This document shows positions 22,510-35,709 of a stretch of DNA of 64,000 bases, in pieces. The DNA lies in assembly GCA_003344405.1 (NCBI GenBank), contig NOWV01000268.1:1-64000 (forward strand). The letters are read 5' to 3'. The number at the start of each line of letters is the position of its first letter. The first letter of the stretch is position 1. Below the pieces are notes generated by a model, which worked only from the letters and a program-made list of their open reading frames with translations, ran no database searches and was not told where the DNA came from. Source of the DNA: Trichoplax sp. H2. Lineage: Eukaryota > Placozoa > Uniplacotomia > Trichoplacea. The translations under genes were made by a program, and so were the position numbers.

Positions 22510-23690
22510 CAATTAATTGTAAAGAATAGTTTTATTTGTTTCTAGCAAGCACTCGCTCGCTGCTATTATGGAGTTCAAAGATATCCTCGATTTATAGCTA
22601 ATTTCCTATCTTCTATACTATCACGTACCGTTATTAATGTACAGTATGTCATATCGGGGCAGAATCATCACATATAGTGATAGTGCAGAGAATTCGATTT
22701 CTATAATTTTTTGGGTACAAATTGACTGTAAAGAATAGTTTTTATTTGCTGCTAGCAAACATTCATTCGCTACTGTTCCATTAGGATAGTTTTGAGTTCA
22801 AAAATATCCTCGAGTGATGGCCAATTTCCGATCATTTATACTATCATGTACCCTTCAAATATATCATATCAGGACGAAATTGTTGCATACCAGTACCGTA
22901 ATAACGCTAAGGATTCTATTTGTATCAGTTTGAAATGTAACTATTGACTGTAAAGAATAATTTTATTTGTTTCTAGCAAACACCCACTCGCTACTGTTCT
23001 ATTAAGATAGTTCCGAGTTCAAAGTTATCCTCGGGTTATGTTTAATTTTCTACGATTTATAGTGTCTTGTATCGTTAAAGTACAGTATACCTTATCGGGA
23101 GAGAATTGTTATATATGGCAGCCGTGCCAAGAGTTCCATATATATAGGTCTGAAAGATCTAACCAACTGACTGTAAAAATAATTGTGATTGTAATTGTTT
23201 TTCGCAAACATGCAGTTGCTACTGTTCGATTGGAATAGTTCTGAGTCAAAAATATTTTCGAGTTATAGCCAATTTCCTATCGTTCATGTGATCATGTAGC
23301 GTTATTAAAGTATAACATGTCGAGACAGAATTATTAAACGCAGTTATAGCGCTAAGAATTTAATTTCTATCAGTTTTTGAAAGTACTGATCGACTTTAAC
23401 TTAAAGAATAGTTTATTTGCTGTTGGCAAACATTCGCTCGCTACTCTTCTGTTAGGATAGTTCTGAGTTCAAAGCTACCCTTGAGTTATGGCCAATTTTC
23501 TATAATTTATGGTATTTTGTACCGTTAAAGTATATCATATCGGGAGCAAATTGAATTGTCTTATAGAGTAGCGATACTAAGAGTGCGATTTATATCTGTT
23601 TGAAAGATGTATCTGACCGACTGTGAAAAATAAACTTTATTAGATTCATGTAAATATTCGCTCACTACTATTCTATCAGGATGGTTCTAA
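22510..23690. repeat. About 220-bp diverged tandem repeat, 6 copies
   Basis: Landmark ACTGTAAAGAATAGTTTTAT begins near 22516, 22725, 22946, 23170, 23400 and 23620. Each copy continues with CAAACATTCGCTCGCTACTG, GATAGTTCTGAGTTCAAA and a GTTATGGCCAATTTCCTAT block. The small open frame at 23038-23238 falls inside copy 3-4 and is not called. Confidence 0.9.
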
Positions 23691-25379
23691 CTGGTTGCAT
23701 CTTAGTTGATCTAGACATTAAGCAGTCATAGTTTTCTTTTTAAAATTTGAATGATTCTATCACTTTACCCATATCCTGTCGAATTTCAAGTACAAGGTAA
23801 TCGTAAAGCGAAGTGTTGAAATTAGTCGTTATACAATCTCTAATCGGCAGTATGTTTTAGTGCAGAAGTAAGCTACTTGATACACAGTGCATGCTTCCCG
23901 ATATGTTCCATTTGTAATCTACTGTATGGGATTTATAGCACAAGATATTCATCAAATATCGAATCTTTTCCTGATATCAATATGAACAGAAAAGTATGAG
24001 AATATATTTTAGTTGATGGTTTAATCAACTTTCAATCGTTATTTTGCAAAAATCTTGTCAAAGTTAAGAAAAAAATTAATTATCACACCACGAAATCATG
24101 GCTTATACGCAGTATTGTCATAATTTCAAGTAGTCTATTTCATTTCCTCTTTATCCTTATTTCATAGTATGATTGTTAGGAATAACAGTTAGCACTTCAT
24201 ACTAAAAAATTTTAATCTTGGCAATATATTGTAAATGCATGCTTTATAGTAGTAGATCGATATTTAAGACCCTATCATGGAAATGAAATTCACATAAGGG
24301 TTAAAAAAGTCTAAGATATCACTAATGGTAGGTGTAAAATATATCTAATTCATTTGTAAACAAATACGATTATTGGATTTAACATCTCTGCAGAATTGAT
24401 TACTCTCTCTTCTTTAAAATTCTCCGTTTGATTGCAGAAAGGTGAAAAGTTTGATATTTTTATTCCAGCCTATAGATATGGTAATATCTGTAAGCTGGCT
24501 ATTAGCGTATCTTGACAAGAATTAAATAGCTCTAAAATTTCTTATTAATTATATTGCTTTTTGCCCATCTGGAATCGTACATAACTATATAATTAAAGCC
24601 TATTCATTAATTTCCTAAACTGCCTAAATTTCGGATATTAGTCAGAAATTGGTCTAGAATTTTTCAATCTTATTGCCTTCTATCTATTAAACTTGCAAAA
24701 TCTCCATCCAAATCGATTCATTGGTTACGCAATCGTAAAAAAATTTCTAATTAGTTACTCTCTGCTTTAAAGTCTCATTAATTATAATAGGCAAGAACTG
24801 CAGCGGCATAAAGCTTTATTAACTGAATTTTTCGATCAACGGGGTTCTAATGGCACTTTCAAATAAATACAAAAAGCTTATTAAAATAGTTGATTTGAAT
24901 ATTTCTTACAGGTTAATGAATTGGAACAATAAGAATAGAACTTAATCTAGTCAATGACCTTATTCGAGACTTTTGTCATCGAACAAATTAAAATGCAAAT
25001 CAATTGATTTAAGTTAGCATTGATTGATCAAGCCTGAGTAATCTTATACAGAACTGATTATCTACAGCTTCTATCGTTGGGAGAAATAACAATATTAAGA
25101 ACACTATTAATCTAACCACGGATCTTCTACTACCGGTTCTGTAATATACTATAGTCTATATTCATAAGAGATCTGTTTTATTCTGAAGCTTTGGCAGAAA
25201 TCAATTATGTTGGCAAATGACCAATTTCAAAGTACAAATTAGTAGCAGAACATCGCCATCTAAGGACTGCTTATTCCATTTTAGTGGGTCTAAATTGACG
25301 ACAGCAATCCTTTTTAAAAATAGTTTCAATTCATTCCGAATCCACCGGAAGATTAGTCAAATTATAGTCGATGTCGAGC
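23691..25379. other. Intergenic, no gene seen
   Basis: AT-rich spacer between repeat arrays; no exon and no clear tandem structure recognised. Confidence 0.4.
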
Positions 25380-26225
25380 TAAGGTGCTAAAAGAAAAGGA
25401 TCACAATCCTATCCTTAACTTTACATATTCGGTCTCTGTTACTCAAAAGAACGACATTAACGGTTGGCTTATAATTTATCGACAGTAAAATATCATATTC
25501 CTATCGTCTACATACGTATTCGATCTCTGTTAAGGCACCGATAGAAAGGCATTGTAATCGTATCATCAACTTACACATTCAATCTCTGTTAAAGCACCAA
25601 TAGAAAAAGAATTGCGATACTATCCTTAAAATTAGATATTCAATCTTTGTGGCTCAAAGTAACGACTCTAACAGTGGCACTAAGACTCATAAAGTCTTGA
25701 AAATCATTTTACTAAAGATGCTTTTCATTACTGGCAAAGTAGAAGAAAATTCATTTTGATTTTGTGGGCAAATAGCGAATGTACAGGTTAGTAGAAAAAG
25801 TATCCAAGTCATATTCATGTGTAATGATTTGATCTATTCTTGTTTAATCAAAGCTACTCCATCAACGGTTGAACTAGAACTAGCCAAGATTAGAACAATC
25901 ATTTTATTAATAATAATTTCAATTTTTCATCAGCTGATGAACAACTTCCTGATTAATAAGTAGTTAAAGGATGTCCTATAAATGATAGTTTCCATTTATA
26001 AACTGGTTAATAACATACTGATGCACATGTAATTGAAGGACATGATCATTTTACTAATGATAGTTCCAATTTTTGGGAAAACCTGGTGACCAACTTCCAG
26101 ATACGAGTAAGAGCAGTTGAATGATAGTTTCAGCTCCTATTCAAGCTGGTTAACAATCTCCTGATAGATATGATCATCGTATTATTGCAATAAATACATA
26201 TCCATTCTTAGTCAGGCCATTATAT
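25380..26225. repeat. Two small arrays of 75-110-bp degenerate repeats
   Basis: At 25380-25700, about four copies of a unit with CTATCCTTAACTTTACATATTC and GGTCTCTGTTACTCAAAAG-type blocks. At 25900-26200, about four copies of a unit with ATCATTTTACTAATGATAGTT and CCAACTTCCTGAT blocks. Confidence 0.65.
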
Positions 26226-26229
26226 CAGC

Positions 26230-27690
26230 CAAAGACCCTTAATTTCTTCTTAAAATAAGAAAATTATTTCGCTTATAGGTACCGTTTTTGTATAGAATTA
26301 AGAAATAAATCAATTGACTTTTAATCTATAACCAAGAATGATATCAAGAAGCGCGAAAAACAATCACAAATCCATCCTCAGTTATTCAGAATTGTGTTTA
26401 ACAATGGAAGTTTTCCTTTCTAATTTATCATAAATTAAGAAATCGTTTCTTTAAAGGTTCTTTTCCGCATAGAATTAAGAAATAAATCATTTAGCTTAAT
26501 CTATAGCCGGTAATGGTAGCAACCCACCCTAAGTCATGCAGGATTGTATTATAACGACTCTAATATTGAAGTAGTGCTACGTCGGACGTCTATCGTTCCT
26601 CTCAAATTCATTTTCAAATAAGAAAATGTTCCATTAATAATTCCTTTTATTCCTAGAATTAAGAACCAAATCATTTTGCTTTAATTTATAATCAATCGAT
26701 ATATAAAAAGTAATAAGAATAATCACAGATCTATCCTGTTATCCAGGAGTGCATTAGCAGGATACTGATATTAAATTCATAATCTCTCGGACAGTAGAAC
26801 TTCCTTTCTAGTTCCTCTTAAAATAAGAAAATCGTTTCATTCAAGAATCTTTCTATACCTAGATGAGACAAATGCATTAATTTACTTTATTCTACCATCA
26901 GTAGTTGTATAAAGCGAGCTCAAAATAATTCCAGATCCATCTTCACAGAGGATTCATCACTGACTCAGGAGTGCATTAGAACGATACTAATGTTAAAGTA
27001 ATATTGCACCAGACAGTAACGCCTCATTTCTAGCTAGTCATAAAATAAGACAATCGTTTCATTTACGATTTCTTATATAGCTAGATGTGAGAAATAGATT
27101 AATACACTTTAATCTACAATTAACAGTCTAATGAAGAGTGCTAAAAATGATCCCAGATCTTTTCTTGATGATGCAGAAGTGTATTGTAAAGATGCTCATA
27201 TTAAAGTAGTATTCCATCGGACAGCACGGTAGCACTTCCTTCCTAGCTCTCGTCGTAAAATAAGGAAATCATTTCATTAAAAATTCCTTTATATCTTGAT
27301 GTGAGAAATCTATAAATTTACTTTAATCTACCATCGACGTTTATTTAAAGAGAGCTAAAAATAATTCCAGATCCAATCTCACTGGGGATTCTTTAACTCA
27401 CTCAGAAGGGTATTATAACGATACTAATGTTTAAATAACATTCAATAGGACAGTAACACTTCCCTTCTAGCTCATCTTAAAATGAGAAAATCATCGTTTC
27501 ATACGAGATTCCTGTTATGACTAGAATCGAAAAATAGATTAATTCATTTTAATCTACGATTAACGGCTAGATAGAGAGTACTAAGAATGATTCCAGATCC
27601 ATCCTCGGTGATACTGGAGTCCATTATAATCAATATTAAGCAGTAATATATCAGAAGATAGCATTTCTTCCTTAGCCAGAAAATTTTAAT
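26230..27690. repeat. About 205-bp diverged tandem repeat, 7 copies
   Basis: Landmark TAAAATAAGAAAATCGTTTC recurs near 26255, 26435, 26620, 26825, 27045, 27255 and 27480. It is followed in each copy by an AGATTAATTTACTTTAATCT block, CCAGATCCATCC and an ACGATACTAATGTTAAAGTA block. Confidence 0.9.
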
Positions 27691-28029
27691 CATCAATTTC
27701 AATCAAATAATATATTAATAGCTTTGAAGGAACTTTGTATAGAACATAGTAATAATAACAAGGAAGATTTTTATTGTCATTTATTATTGACTTTTCTCTT
27801 TTATGCCAATTGAATGAAAAAGATATTTTCAAAATAAGAAACATTTATTTTCCACCTCTAAAATGCAATTATCCGTTTTATCATCGCAAAGATATGTTAC
27901 TGTCTACTGCAGTGGTAAAATATTCTACCTTGTTGTGTGCGAGTGCTAAATCTCTTTAACAGTTAAAGCAGTCCACGATGGAATGGGTGATTGGAGATAA
28001 AGCATTTGAGCATCTCTGCTTATTAACAA
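27691..28029. other. Spacer between repeat arrays
   Basis: An open frame at 27774-27959 has no recognisable features; nothing else seen. Confidence 0.4.
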
Positions 28030-29160
28030 ATGTGCTATAATGCTGTTAGATTGTTAAAATCGGTTAGAAAATGATTTCTTCTAAAAGCAAATTCTCAATC
28101 CGACGTGTAATTGAGGTAATCATACACCTATCTTACTCAGTTTATGGTATGATTACTCTTTTTGATCCCCTTTAACTTTGTTCATTTATTAAAGTCGGTT
28201 AGAAAATGATTCCTTTTAAACGTAAATTCTTATTCTGACCTGCAATTTTGAGATACATCTACCTTAATCCAATTATGTGATTGCTACTCTTAAGAATGTT
28301 TACTCCATTAGCTCCCTGGAAACGGTTAGAATTTGTTCCTTTTAAATATTCGACGAAAATTTCTCACTCTGGCATGCAATTGAGATAGTTCTACATTTGT
28401 CTTAATACGTCTATGGTCTAATTACTCTTGTTAATGAGTTTTAACACCATTAATTTGTTAAAGTTGGCTAGAAGTTATTTCTTTTAGACATTCAGCGCAA
28501 ATTCTCACCTTGACATGCAATTGAAATAGTTCTATATCTACCTTAATGCGTTTTAACATCGTTAATTTACTAAAATCAGTTAGAATTTATTCCTTTTGAA
28601 TATTTAACGTAAAATCTCACTTTGGTATGCAATTTACTGTAGATAATTACGAGTGTACTTCTGCCTTAATGCGTAATACGTTTATGGTATTATTACTCTT
28701 GCTAATGAGTTTTAACACCATTAATTTGTTAAAGTCGGCTAGAAGTTGTTCCTTCTGAATATTCAACGTAAATTCTCACTTTAGCATGTAATGAGGATAA
28801 TTATGAGTGGACGAGTACATCTACCTCAATATATTTATAGTATTATTACTCTTTTTAATAAGCTTTAATATCGTTCAATTTTTAAGGTCGATTAGAATTT
28901 ATTCCTTTTAATTAAATATACTCAACATAAATTTTAAGGTTAGTATACAACTGAAATAATTACTAGTATAAATCTACCTTAATTAATCCATTTATGGTAT
29001 AATTACTCTTTTTTAATGAACCTTAACACCGTTAACTTGTTTAAAGTCGGTTAGAATTTATTCGATCAAGATATTCAAAGTCAATTCTCAACCTAGCATG
29101 CAATTAAAATAATTATACATCCACTTTAATATGCTTATGCTGTGATTGCTCTCCTTATTA
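28030..29160. repeat. About 130-160-bp diverged tandem repeat, 8 copies
   Basis: Each copy holds TAAAGTCGGTTAGAATTTAT, ATTCAACGTAAATTCTCAC, GCATGCAATTGA and TATGGTATTATTACTCTTG blocks, ending in TTTTAACACCATTAA. Copies start near 28050, 28190, 28315, 28465, 28570, 28730, 28885 and 29040. Confidence 0.9.
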
Positions 29161-31510
29161 GCTAATTATTTTAATTTTTATGTAATTAATTAAGTTTAGT
29201 TGTAATCATTTTTGGCCTTGGAATTGTTGATCAAAAGAATGAAAACCTCCTATTTCTGACATCATAGAATGTTCTAATAAATTAAATGCATGCAGAAGTA
29301 AATCCATAAGCGTTTACATATTCTTGAAATCTAACATTCTTTAGATTTCAATTATTTTAATGTTTGTCTCAATAGCGTGGATAATTTCTTTCCATCAAAA
29401 GGCTGAAAACATATTTCCAGCATGATAGAATACTGTAGTAAACGAATTACATACGGAATTAGTTCTATAAAAGTTTATAGAATCTTGTCAACTTTAAGAT
29501 TGATCTGGCAGAGCAGATAGTTATCTATGATAATATCTAGATTTCATGAGAAATTTTGTTCTAAGCTCGTTTTTAAAGTCTGTGATGAAGTAGATTAAAA
29601 AATTGCCCAGCAACGTTCTTTCAAATACTTTCATTTCCTTTTAATCTTTGCTCATATAGCATTTATAGAATGACATAGAAATGGTGGATACTTTTATTCA
29701 TTCAAGACAGTGATTTCTTAAAAATATTTATTCCTGAGCTCATCTCAATATCGTTTCGATACGTTGAATAGAATACTCTTATACAGTATATCCAAAGCAA
29801 TTAATATTATCAAGAACCTTATATAGTTGAAGTAATTCCGTAGAAAAGGTACATCATTTCATTTATGAAATCTCCTTTCTGTCTTTACCCTGAAAGTGAC
29901 TTGAGCAGCTGATTACAGGCAATCTATTCACAAGCATTCGTACCACTATTTCCGATTTCTATTCTACATACTTTTGACTAAATCTCAAGGCATTAAATAT
30001 TAATGGTACATGCTCAAGAAATTCACTAGTGCTGTTTAATTAATGGTTGTCAGGTCTATTAAAAGTGTTACAGGCAATCTATCATTGAAGTAGAGTTGAA
30101 TTTTGCACCTATATTGTGATTATCATTAGAAAATACGAATAACGCATAACTTGAATCAAATTCTAGAGTTTATTTACTTTAGAATCCAAATATAGAATTC
30201 ATCAAACAATGACGTGAAATTACCAATAGTGCTCTTTCGGTCAAGACTTTGAGTTACTAACAGTATTTAAAAGTTTGAACTTAAAATCTTATTAAGGAGA
30301 ATTGGGGTAATTTTGTTAGGTTGAGCTGCTCTTCCAAGTACAGAAATTGCCACATTTCCAGTATTTGGTCTTGATTTAGCTCTATTACAGAGGTAAAGCT
30401 ATTATTTTCATGCGTATTTATATCTAGCCTCAATCAAGGCATGGATAGGAAGATTGTATGAATTCTAATCTACAAGAATAGCTATAATTATGCGATTATT
30501 CTCTTTTGAGCAGTCCTGAATGAATTTCATCCACTATCATTCATTGACTATGTTATAGAATAACATTCTTCTCTTCTACGGAGTTTCCTATTAGGCAACA
30601 GTTTTAATATTATCGTTATAATTCAGATTGATACCTTCGGACATTAATCCGTAAGGATGTTTCTAATAGCAACTAGAAGTGAATGATTCCTTTTACTATC
30701 ATCTTTCATTCCTAACCTGTCGAATCTTAGTGATTAGTAATGCGAAAATAGATTTTGCAATAAATTATTATTTCCAAGTAATATCTCCTTTCAATTCTTT
30801 CTTCTGATACTTAAGTTAATTTTGAATGAAATTATCGAAACGTTCTTATTGCATTGGAAGTTTGTAATGATGGCTAGCCTAAGCTAATCCACAGAGAGAC
30901 ATATGTCTTGATCTTATTGAACGTAGAACAATTTCGTTAATCCAATTAGAGACAATTTTAAACTGTAAAACTACTTAATAAGTGGAGGGGAATTCGGTTG
31001 AAATGATAAGTTGTAGAGCTTACCATATACTCGAATCAGATTCGTTGTAATCTTAACTTTACTATACCATCTTATTTGGAGACATTTTGCAAAATGTATT
31101 CGTTGTAGGACTTGACACTATTACATTGTTTTCACTCTCTCATTTTCTTGTAGATATCGACTGAAATGGATAAATGGCTGTTTTAAATCTGTAGCGATAT
31201 TACGTAAAATGCCTATCTACAGCAATTCATTCTGTTACAGAGAGAAAGAGTGGCTAAACATTCACAAGTTATTGAATTAAGCTAAATTATTTTTAGCTTC
31301 AACTCTTAAAAGTAATCTATGGTGAATACTAGATACAAATCATTTTATTCTTGAAAAATAATCCTATACTGAAAGCTGAATACAAAGACACCTTTACTAT
31401 AATTCTAGGTTTATAATTACCTAAAAAATCTTTCCAGATACCCCAATACTAGTCTAAAAAAATTATTACTCTTGGTGAGAAAGTCATTCTACAAAGACTC
31501 TGGCTACAAG
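29161..31510. other. Intergenic upstream of alpha-solenoid gene 2
   Basis: Weak two-copy similarity at 29190-29520 (AAAAGAATGAAAACCTCC / AAAAGGCTGAAAACATATT blocks). No gene seen. Just upstream of the start codon the frame is open from 31472, but the first ATG is at 31511. Confidence 0.4.
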
Positions 31511-34105
31511 ATGGCTAACAATTTCAAAACGAAACGATTGCATCAGAGTTTAGAAAATATTTTAATCGATAACCAGAGCCATAAGAAAAAGATTGATCTT
31601 TTTTTACGTATTATCCAAGAAAATCTGACTCAATTAGATGATATTATCCGCTACTTTATATCTCGAGTTCATGGATCCAATTTTAAACCTTACCTTACAA
31701 TTTTAATTATTGCTCTATGCCGCATTTACATCTATTACCATCGGAAGATGAAATCGACCACAAGAACTCAAGTTTATTCATTACTTTATTTTATCGTAGA
31801 TACATCATTTTTTCAAGCATCGCCTTGTATGCTACACAACCATGTTGTTGATATCCTAGGTCGCGATCAAACTCTTTTAAATCGACTTACTAAGCAACAT
31901 AGCCTTACAGCCAGCAAATTAGTTCCTTATATCGACATTAATCATAGCCAATTTTTTATCTTGTATCAAAATTTAATATTATCCAGAGAAAGTATCCGGT
32001 ATATATCCATAGGCTTATGTGGCATTAATAAAATCATTCATCTTCATTCTCCATCCTACCCATGGCAAGAATTAGCAATAGAATTGTTAAAGATGAAAGA
32101 CTCTCCGCTAATAGGCCCAATAACCAATTTATCATCTAATCAGCAAGTTAGTATCTTATGTCAAAGTATTCAGTTGGCTGTTAAAATACTACAAAATGAT
32201 TCTTCGTTTCGTTTAATGAACGATATGATTAACATCATATTGCCGACAAATTTAATAATAGATAAGCTATACTCCAATTTAATCAATATCACTTATTCTT
32301 GTAGCATCTTACAAATCTTGACCATTGCTAAATCTAATTTAGTTCATATTTTAAATAATTATGATATAATTGGTTACCAAATATGTCAGTGGTTAATTGA
32401 ACAATATAATTCATCAGCGAATCATCAACAAGAAATTATCATTCATAGCCTCACAGAATTTATCATCGAATGTCCAAATGAATTTGAATTATATTCAAAA
32501 GTGATACACCAGGTTGCTGTATCTTTTTCCAATTTATTTGGCCATGCTTCAAACCCATATATCCGTCGATTATTACTTAAATCATTAGATCAAATATTTA
32601 AAACATATCGCCTCGAAATACATGCTAATCAAGCGGTTAATGAAATTTTTAAGCAACTTCTAGAGGATAGAGGCATTGATCCAGTACAGCAATGTTACTT
32701 AATTGATATTCTTGCTAATTTTGCTAATTATTACAGCAATGTTCTAGGGGATAAAATTCGGGCTAAGTTATGGCTTTGTCTTAAAGAGGATAATATCCAT
32801 TTTGATTCAACTGTGCGGTTAGCTATTGAAAAAGTATTAATTTGTAAATATAATGCTTGCCAGGTAGAAATAGTTCAAAGCATTCTTCTTTCTTCTCAAC
32901 ATGAAAGTAATAAGATCAAAGCAATCAATATTTTACAAGAATACAGTGAATTAAGTGATTCTTATTTTGAAGCTAATTTATCAACATTGGTATCAGTCTT
33001 GAAAGATGATACTTATGTAGAGACTAGAGTAAAAATTATCCGTATTTTTATTCTTTGGATACAGCAAGATTATCATTCCTCAACAATTCTTCAGTATCTA
33101 TGGTTAGTTATTATAGATTCTACATGTACATCATCTAGTAATGAATTAGTTAGAAATCAAATTGTTGAACAATTATTGGTCTTGCAGAAACTTAACCGAG
33201 AGCAAGTTCAATATTTAGCAACGAAATATAGCGTAACAGCAATTCGAAAAAAAGCTTTACAACATTTAACAAGCGATGCTATGACTATCGAGAAAAAAAC
33301 TTTAATAACCTTACTAATATCACATTTACAATTTGAGAGCAATACAGAATTATTTAAAGATATTCTTAATGCCGTTTTAATTATCTTAAAATCTACAGGC
33401 TTAGAAAATGAGTATCAACATCATTTCCTGGCTCTTATTAAGAATCCAAGCATACCTAAAAGTAATAGAGTAATGTTAGTTCAATGTAATTACTGGCAGG
33501 AAGTGGAAAAATGGAAAAATACTATCCTATATGCGTTCGAAGACGCTTTACAAATAGATGCTATCGATCATTTATTTCGTCACTACTTTGAATTAAATCA
33601 AGAAGAAGAAAGAAAAGCAATAGAGTTATTATTCCTAGAGAAATTGACTTGTATTAACATCAGCCCGCACGTTAGGATTTGTCTAAAAAATACTGTGACA
33701 TTAATCGACAAAATAAAATCCGATTTTCGACACGTACTGACATCAAATGGCAGTCTTGCTCAGCAACTTCATGGAACACTACATACGCCAACTGATACTT
33801 TTACCTGCATCAATAATAATGAAGCTTATTTGAATATAGCAAAATGGCAAGACTTGGTGTCAAGGAATTTCAACGCTACGAGAAATATCACTGAAAATAG
33901 TGGATTAAAAGCCACCATCACTACCTTACCTAATGATACTATCGTAAGTAATGGAGGTAGAGCCCAAACGAAGAGCGAGCATAGTCAGCACACAAGCAGA
34001 AATGTCGACTCACAATATATAAATAGAAGGAATTATATACATTTTCTATTCCAACTAACCCTAATTATTGCTCTCTATATCTTTACCATCTATCAAGTCA
34101 ACTGA
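31511..34105 (+). CDS. Intronless alpha-solenoid protein, copy 2, tail-anchored
   Basis: From the first ATG (31511) the frame gives 864 residues with no intron. The first 40 residues are basic. Residues of roughly 40-710 form paired helices like HEAT/ARM repeats, colinear over the C-terminal half with the protein at 18759-20987 (matching RKKAL, IPKSNR and KWKNTIL blocks). A polar, Ser/Thr/Asn-rich linker of about 110 residues follows. The last 25 residues include a hydrophobic stretch (HFLFQLTLIIALYIFTIY) ending five residues from the stop, the arrangement of a tail-anchored membrane protein. Copy 1 lacks linker and anchor. Inference: paralogs from one duplication, one soluble and one anchored to a membrane with its solenoid in the cytosol. 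Function unknown. The frame is open upstream to 31472 but has no ATG there. Confidence 0.85.
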   Translation: MANNFKTKRLHQSLENILIDNQSHKKKIDLFLRIIQENLTQLDDIIRYFISRVHGSNFKPYLTILIIALCRIYIYYHRKMKSTTRTQVYSLLYFIVDTSFFQASPCMLHNHVVDILGRDQTLLNRLTKQHSLTASKLVPYIDINHSQFFILYQNLILSRESIRYISIGLCGINKIIHLHSPSYPWQELAIELLKMKDSPLIGPITNLSSNQQVSILCQSIQLAVKILQNDSSFRLMNDMINIILPTNLIIDKLYSNLINITYSCSILQILTIAKSNLVHILNNYDIIGYQICQWLIEQYNSSANHQQEIIIHSLTEFIIECPNEFELYSKVIHQVAVSFSNLFGHASNPYIRRLLLKSLDQIFKTYRLEIHANQAVNEIFKQLLEDRGIDPVQQCYLIDILANFANYYSNVLGDKIRAKLWLCLKEDNIHFDSTVRLAIEKVLICKYNACQVEIVQSILLSSQHESNKIKAINILQEYSELSDSYFEANLSTLVSVLKDDTYVETRVKIIRIFILWIQQDYHSSTILQYLWLVIIDSTCTSSSNELVRNQIVEQLLVLQKLNREQVQYLATKYSVTAIRKKALQHLTSDAMTIEKKTLITLLISHLQFESNTELFKDILNAVLIILKSTGLENEYQHHFLALIKNPSIPKSNRVMLVQCNYWQEVEKWKNTILYAFEDALQIDAIDHLFRHYFELNQEEERKAIELLFLEKLTCINISPHVRICLKNTVTLIDKIKSDFRHVLTSNGSLAQQLHGTLHTPTDTFTCINNNEAYLNIAKWQDLVSRNFNATRNITENSGLKATITTLPNDTIVSNGGRAQTKSEHSQHTSRNVDSQYINRRNYIHFLFQLTLIIALYIFTIYQVN

Positions 34106-35709
34106 TAAAGTATTAGCACCTTAAAGCTGTAAGTCTTTGTGTCTGCAGAATTAAGCGAACAATTCTACAACTGTAATCTTACTAGTTAATTTATTATGTA
34201 AATGTTGTATGTATATCCGTATCTTATATATATTATATGCATGTTGACGTTTAAAATATAAAGTATAATAGTAAATGGCCTTGGAATACTGCATTGATTT
34301 ATAAAATATTTAGCTACAAAGCACATAACTTCCTTTAACCTACATCAAACATTCGACTAGATTTAGCAATAATACAATAACTCTAGATATTTACCTATGA
34401 TGATATAAATCAATAGCTAAAGTTTGAGAGCATTTTTATGTGGATGCTTTATTAGCAACATTCGTTGATATCAATAAATGTGTTTATGGGACGAAATATT
34501 GGTATTAGTCATTTCTGTCAATTTTTAACAGACTCGCTATATTAGAAATTATTATCTGCATTATATCTATCTTAAGCAGTATTTGAATATTGTCGATTCT
34601 GATTTTTTCATAAGTACTAGTGCAAACTCCCGTCGCTTTGCTGACGGTTTACGATAATGTGCTCATTTAACGGATAGTATTACCATTTGATAGACCTGTC
34701 AGACAGTCTATTTCAACTATGCTCAAATATAGTTTGTCATGTTTAGTTATTTATAGCACCTACAGTCTTCGCTATTTCCTACAATCATTTACTATTGTAT
34801 AGTTTGTTTATGGTATATGAAGTATATAATTTACAATATTGTTCTCTGTATGTATTCTCTCTCTAAAATTATAAATACTGATGATTTCTGCCTCAAATTT
34901 GTTTAGTTGCATTTGTTAGTGCTGGTATCTACAAACGTTACTTCACGACCGCTTATACGCTGATCTACCAGTAACTACCACACTGTACCTAGTTATTCTT
35001 TACAATAAATATCTCTCTTTCTAATAACCCTTCGTATCATTATTGTGAAATGCCTAAGGAGTCCACGTCCGCAGACTTTTCGAAACCTCCATCACATAAA
35101 GTGCGTACCATGACATAGCAATTCTTGATTTTCGTTAGTTGCTATTTCCTGGGTAAGTATTTCCATACAGATAGTACAATATTGCATGTACGATATTTTT
35201 ATTTTCTGCTCTAATGTTGAAACATTAAATCAGCTAATGCAATCTGTTAGAATTATCGCTATGGTTAGGCATGTAATTCAATACTTGATTTTGGATTGCG
35301 AACATTTCGAAAGAGGCGCAGCATCTATTCGGCAATTCATACCTGTAGTATATAAAGATGGTATGACACTGCACAAACTATCGAACGTTGCAATATTTAT
35401 TAATTAGGTATCTGCTCAATCAGTGGCATAAGTAACTAGGCATACATATTTCTATTGACATAATATCAAAAATCGATATCATTCTACGTTAGATAATCTT
35501 AGAAACTGGTATCAGAAATATAAATACGTCTTAATTTACTATTAATAATCATAGCTCAATTAATTTGCAGTTCTCTGCAATCTCTTATTGGCTAATCTCT
35601 CAAATCGAATAAAATATCCGTAAAAAAAACAATTAAAAAAATTTCATGAGTAATAAATTCATTTATAATGATTATTATATTCATGGATATACAATAAACA
35701 GTTTGTGAA
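34106..35709. other. Intergenic, no secure gene
   Basis: Two weak hints only. An ATG at 35050 opens 22 codons beginning MPKES, the same five residues that start the TPR protein at 14253. A 73-codon frame at 35186-35407 has an internal CAG acceptor and a GTATGA donor but no recognisable motif. Confidence 0.3.
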
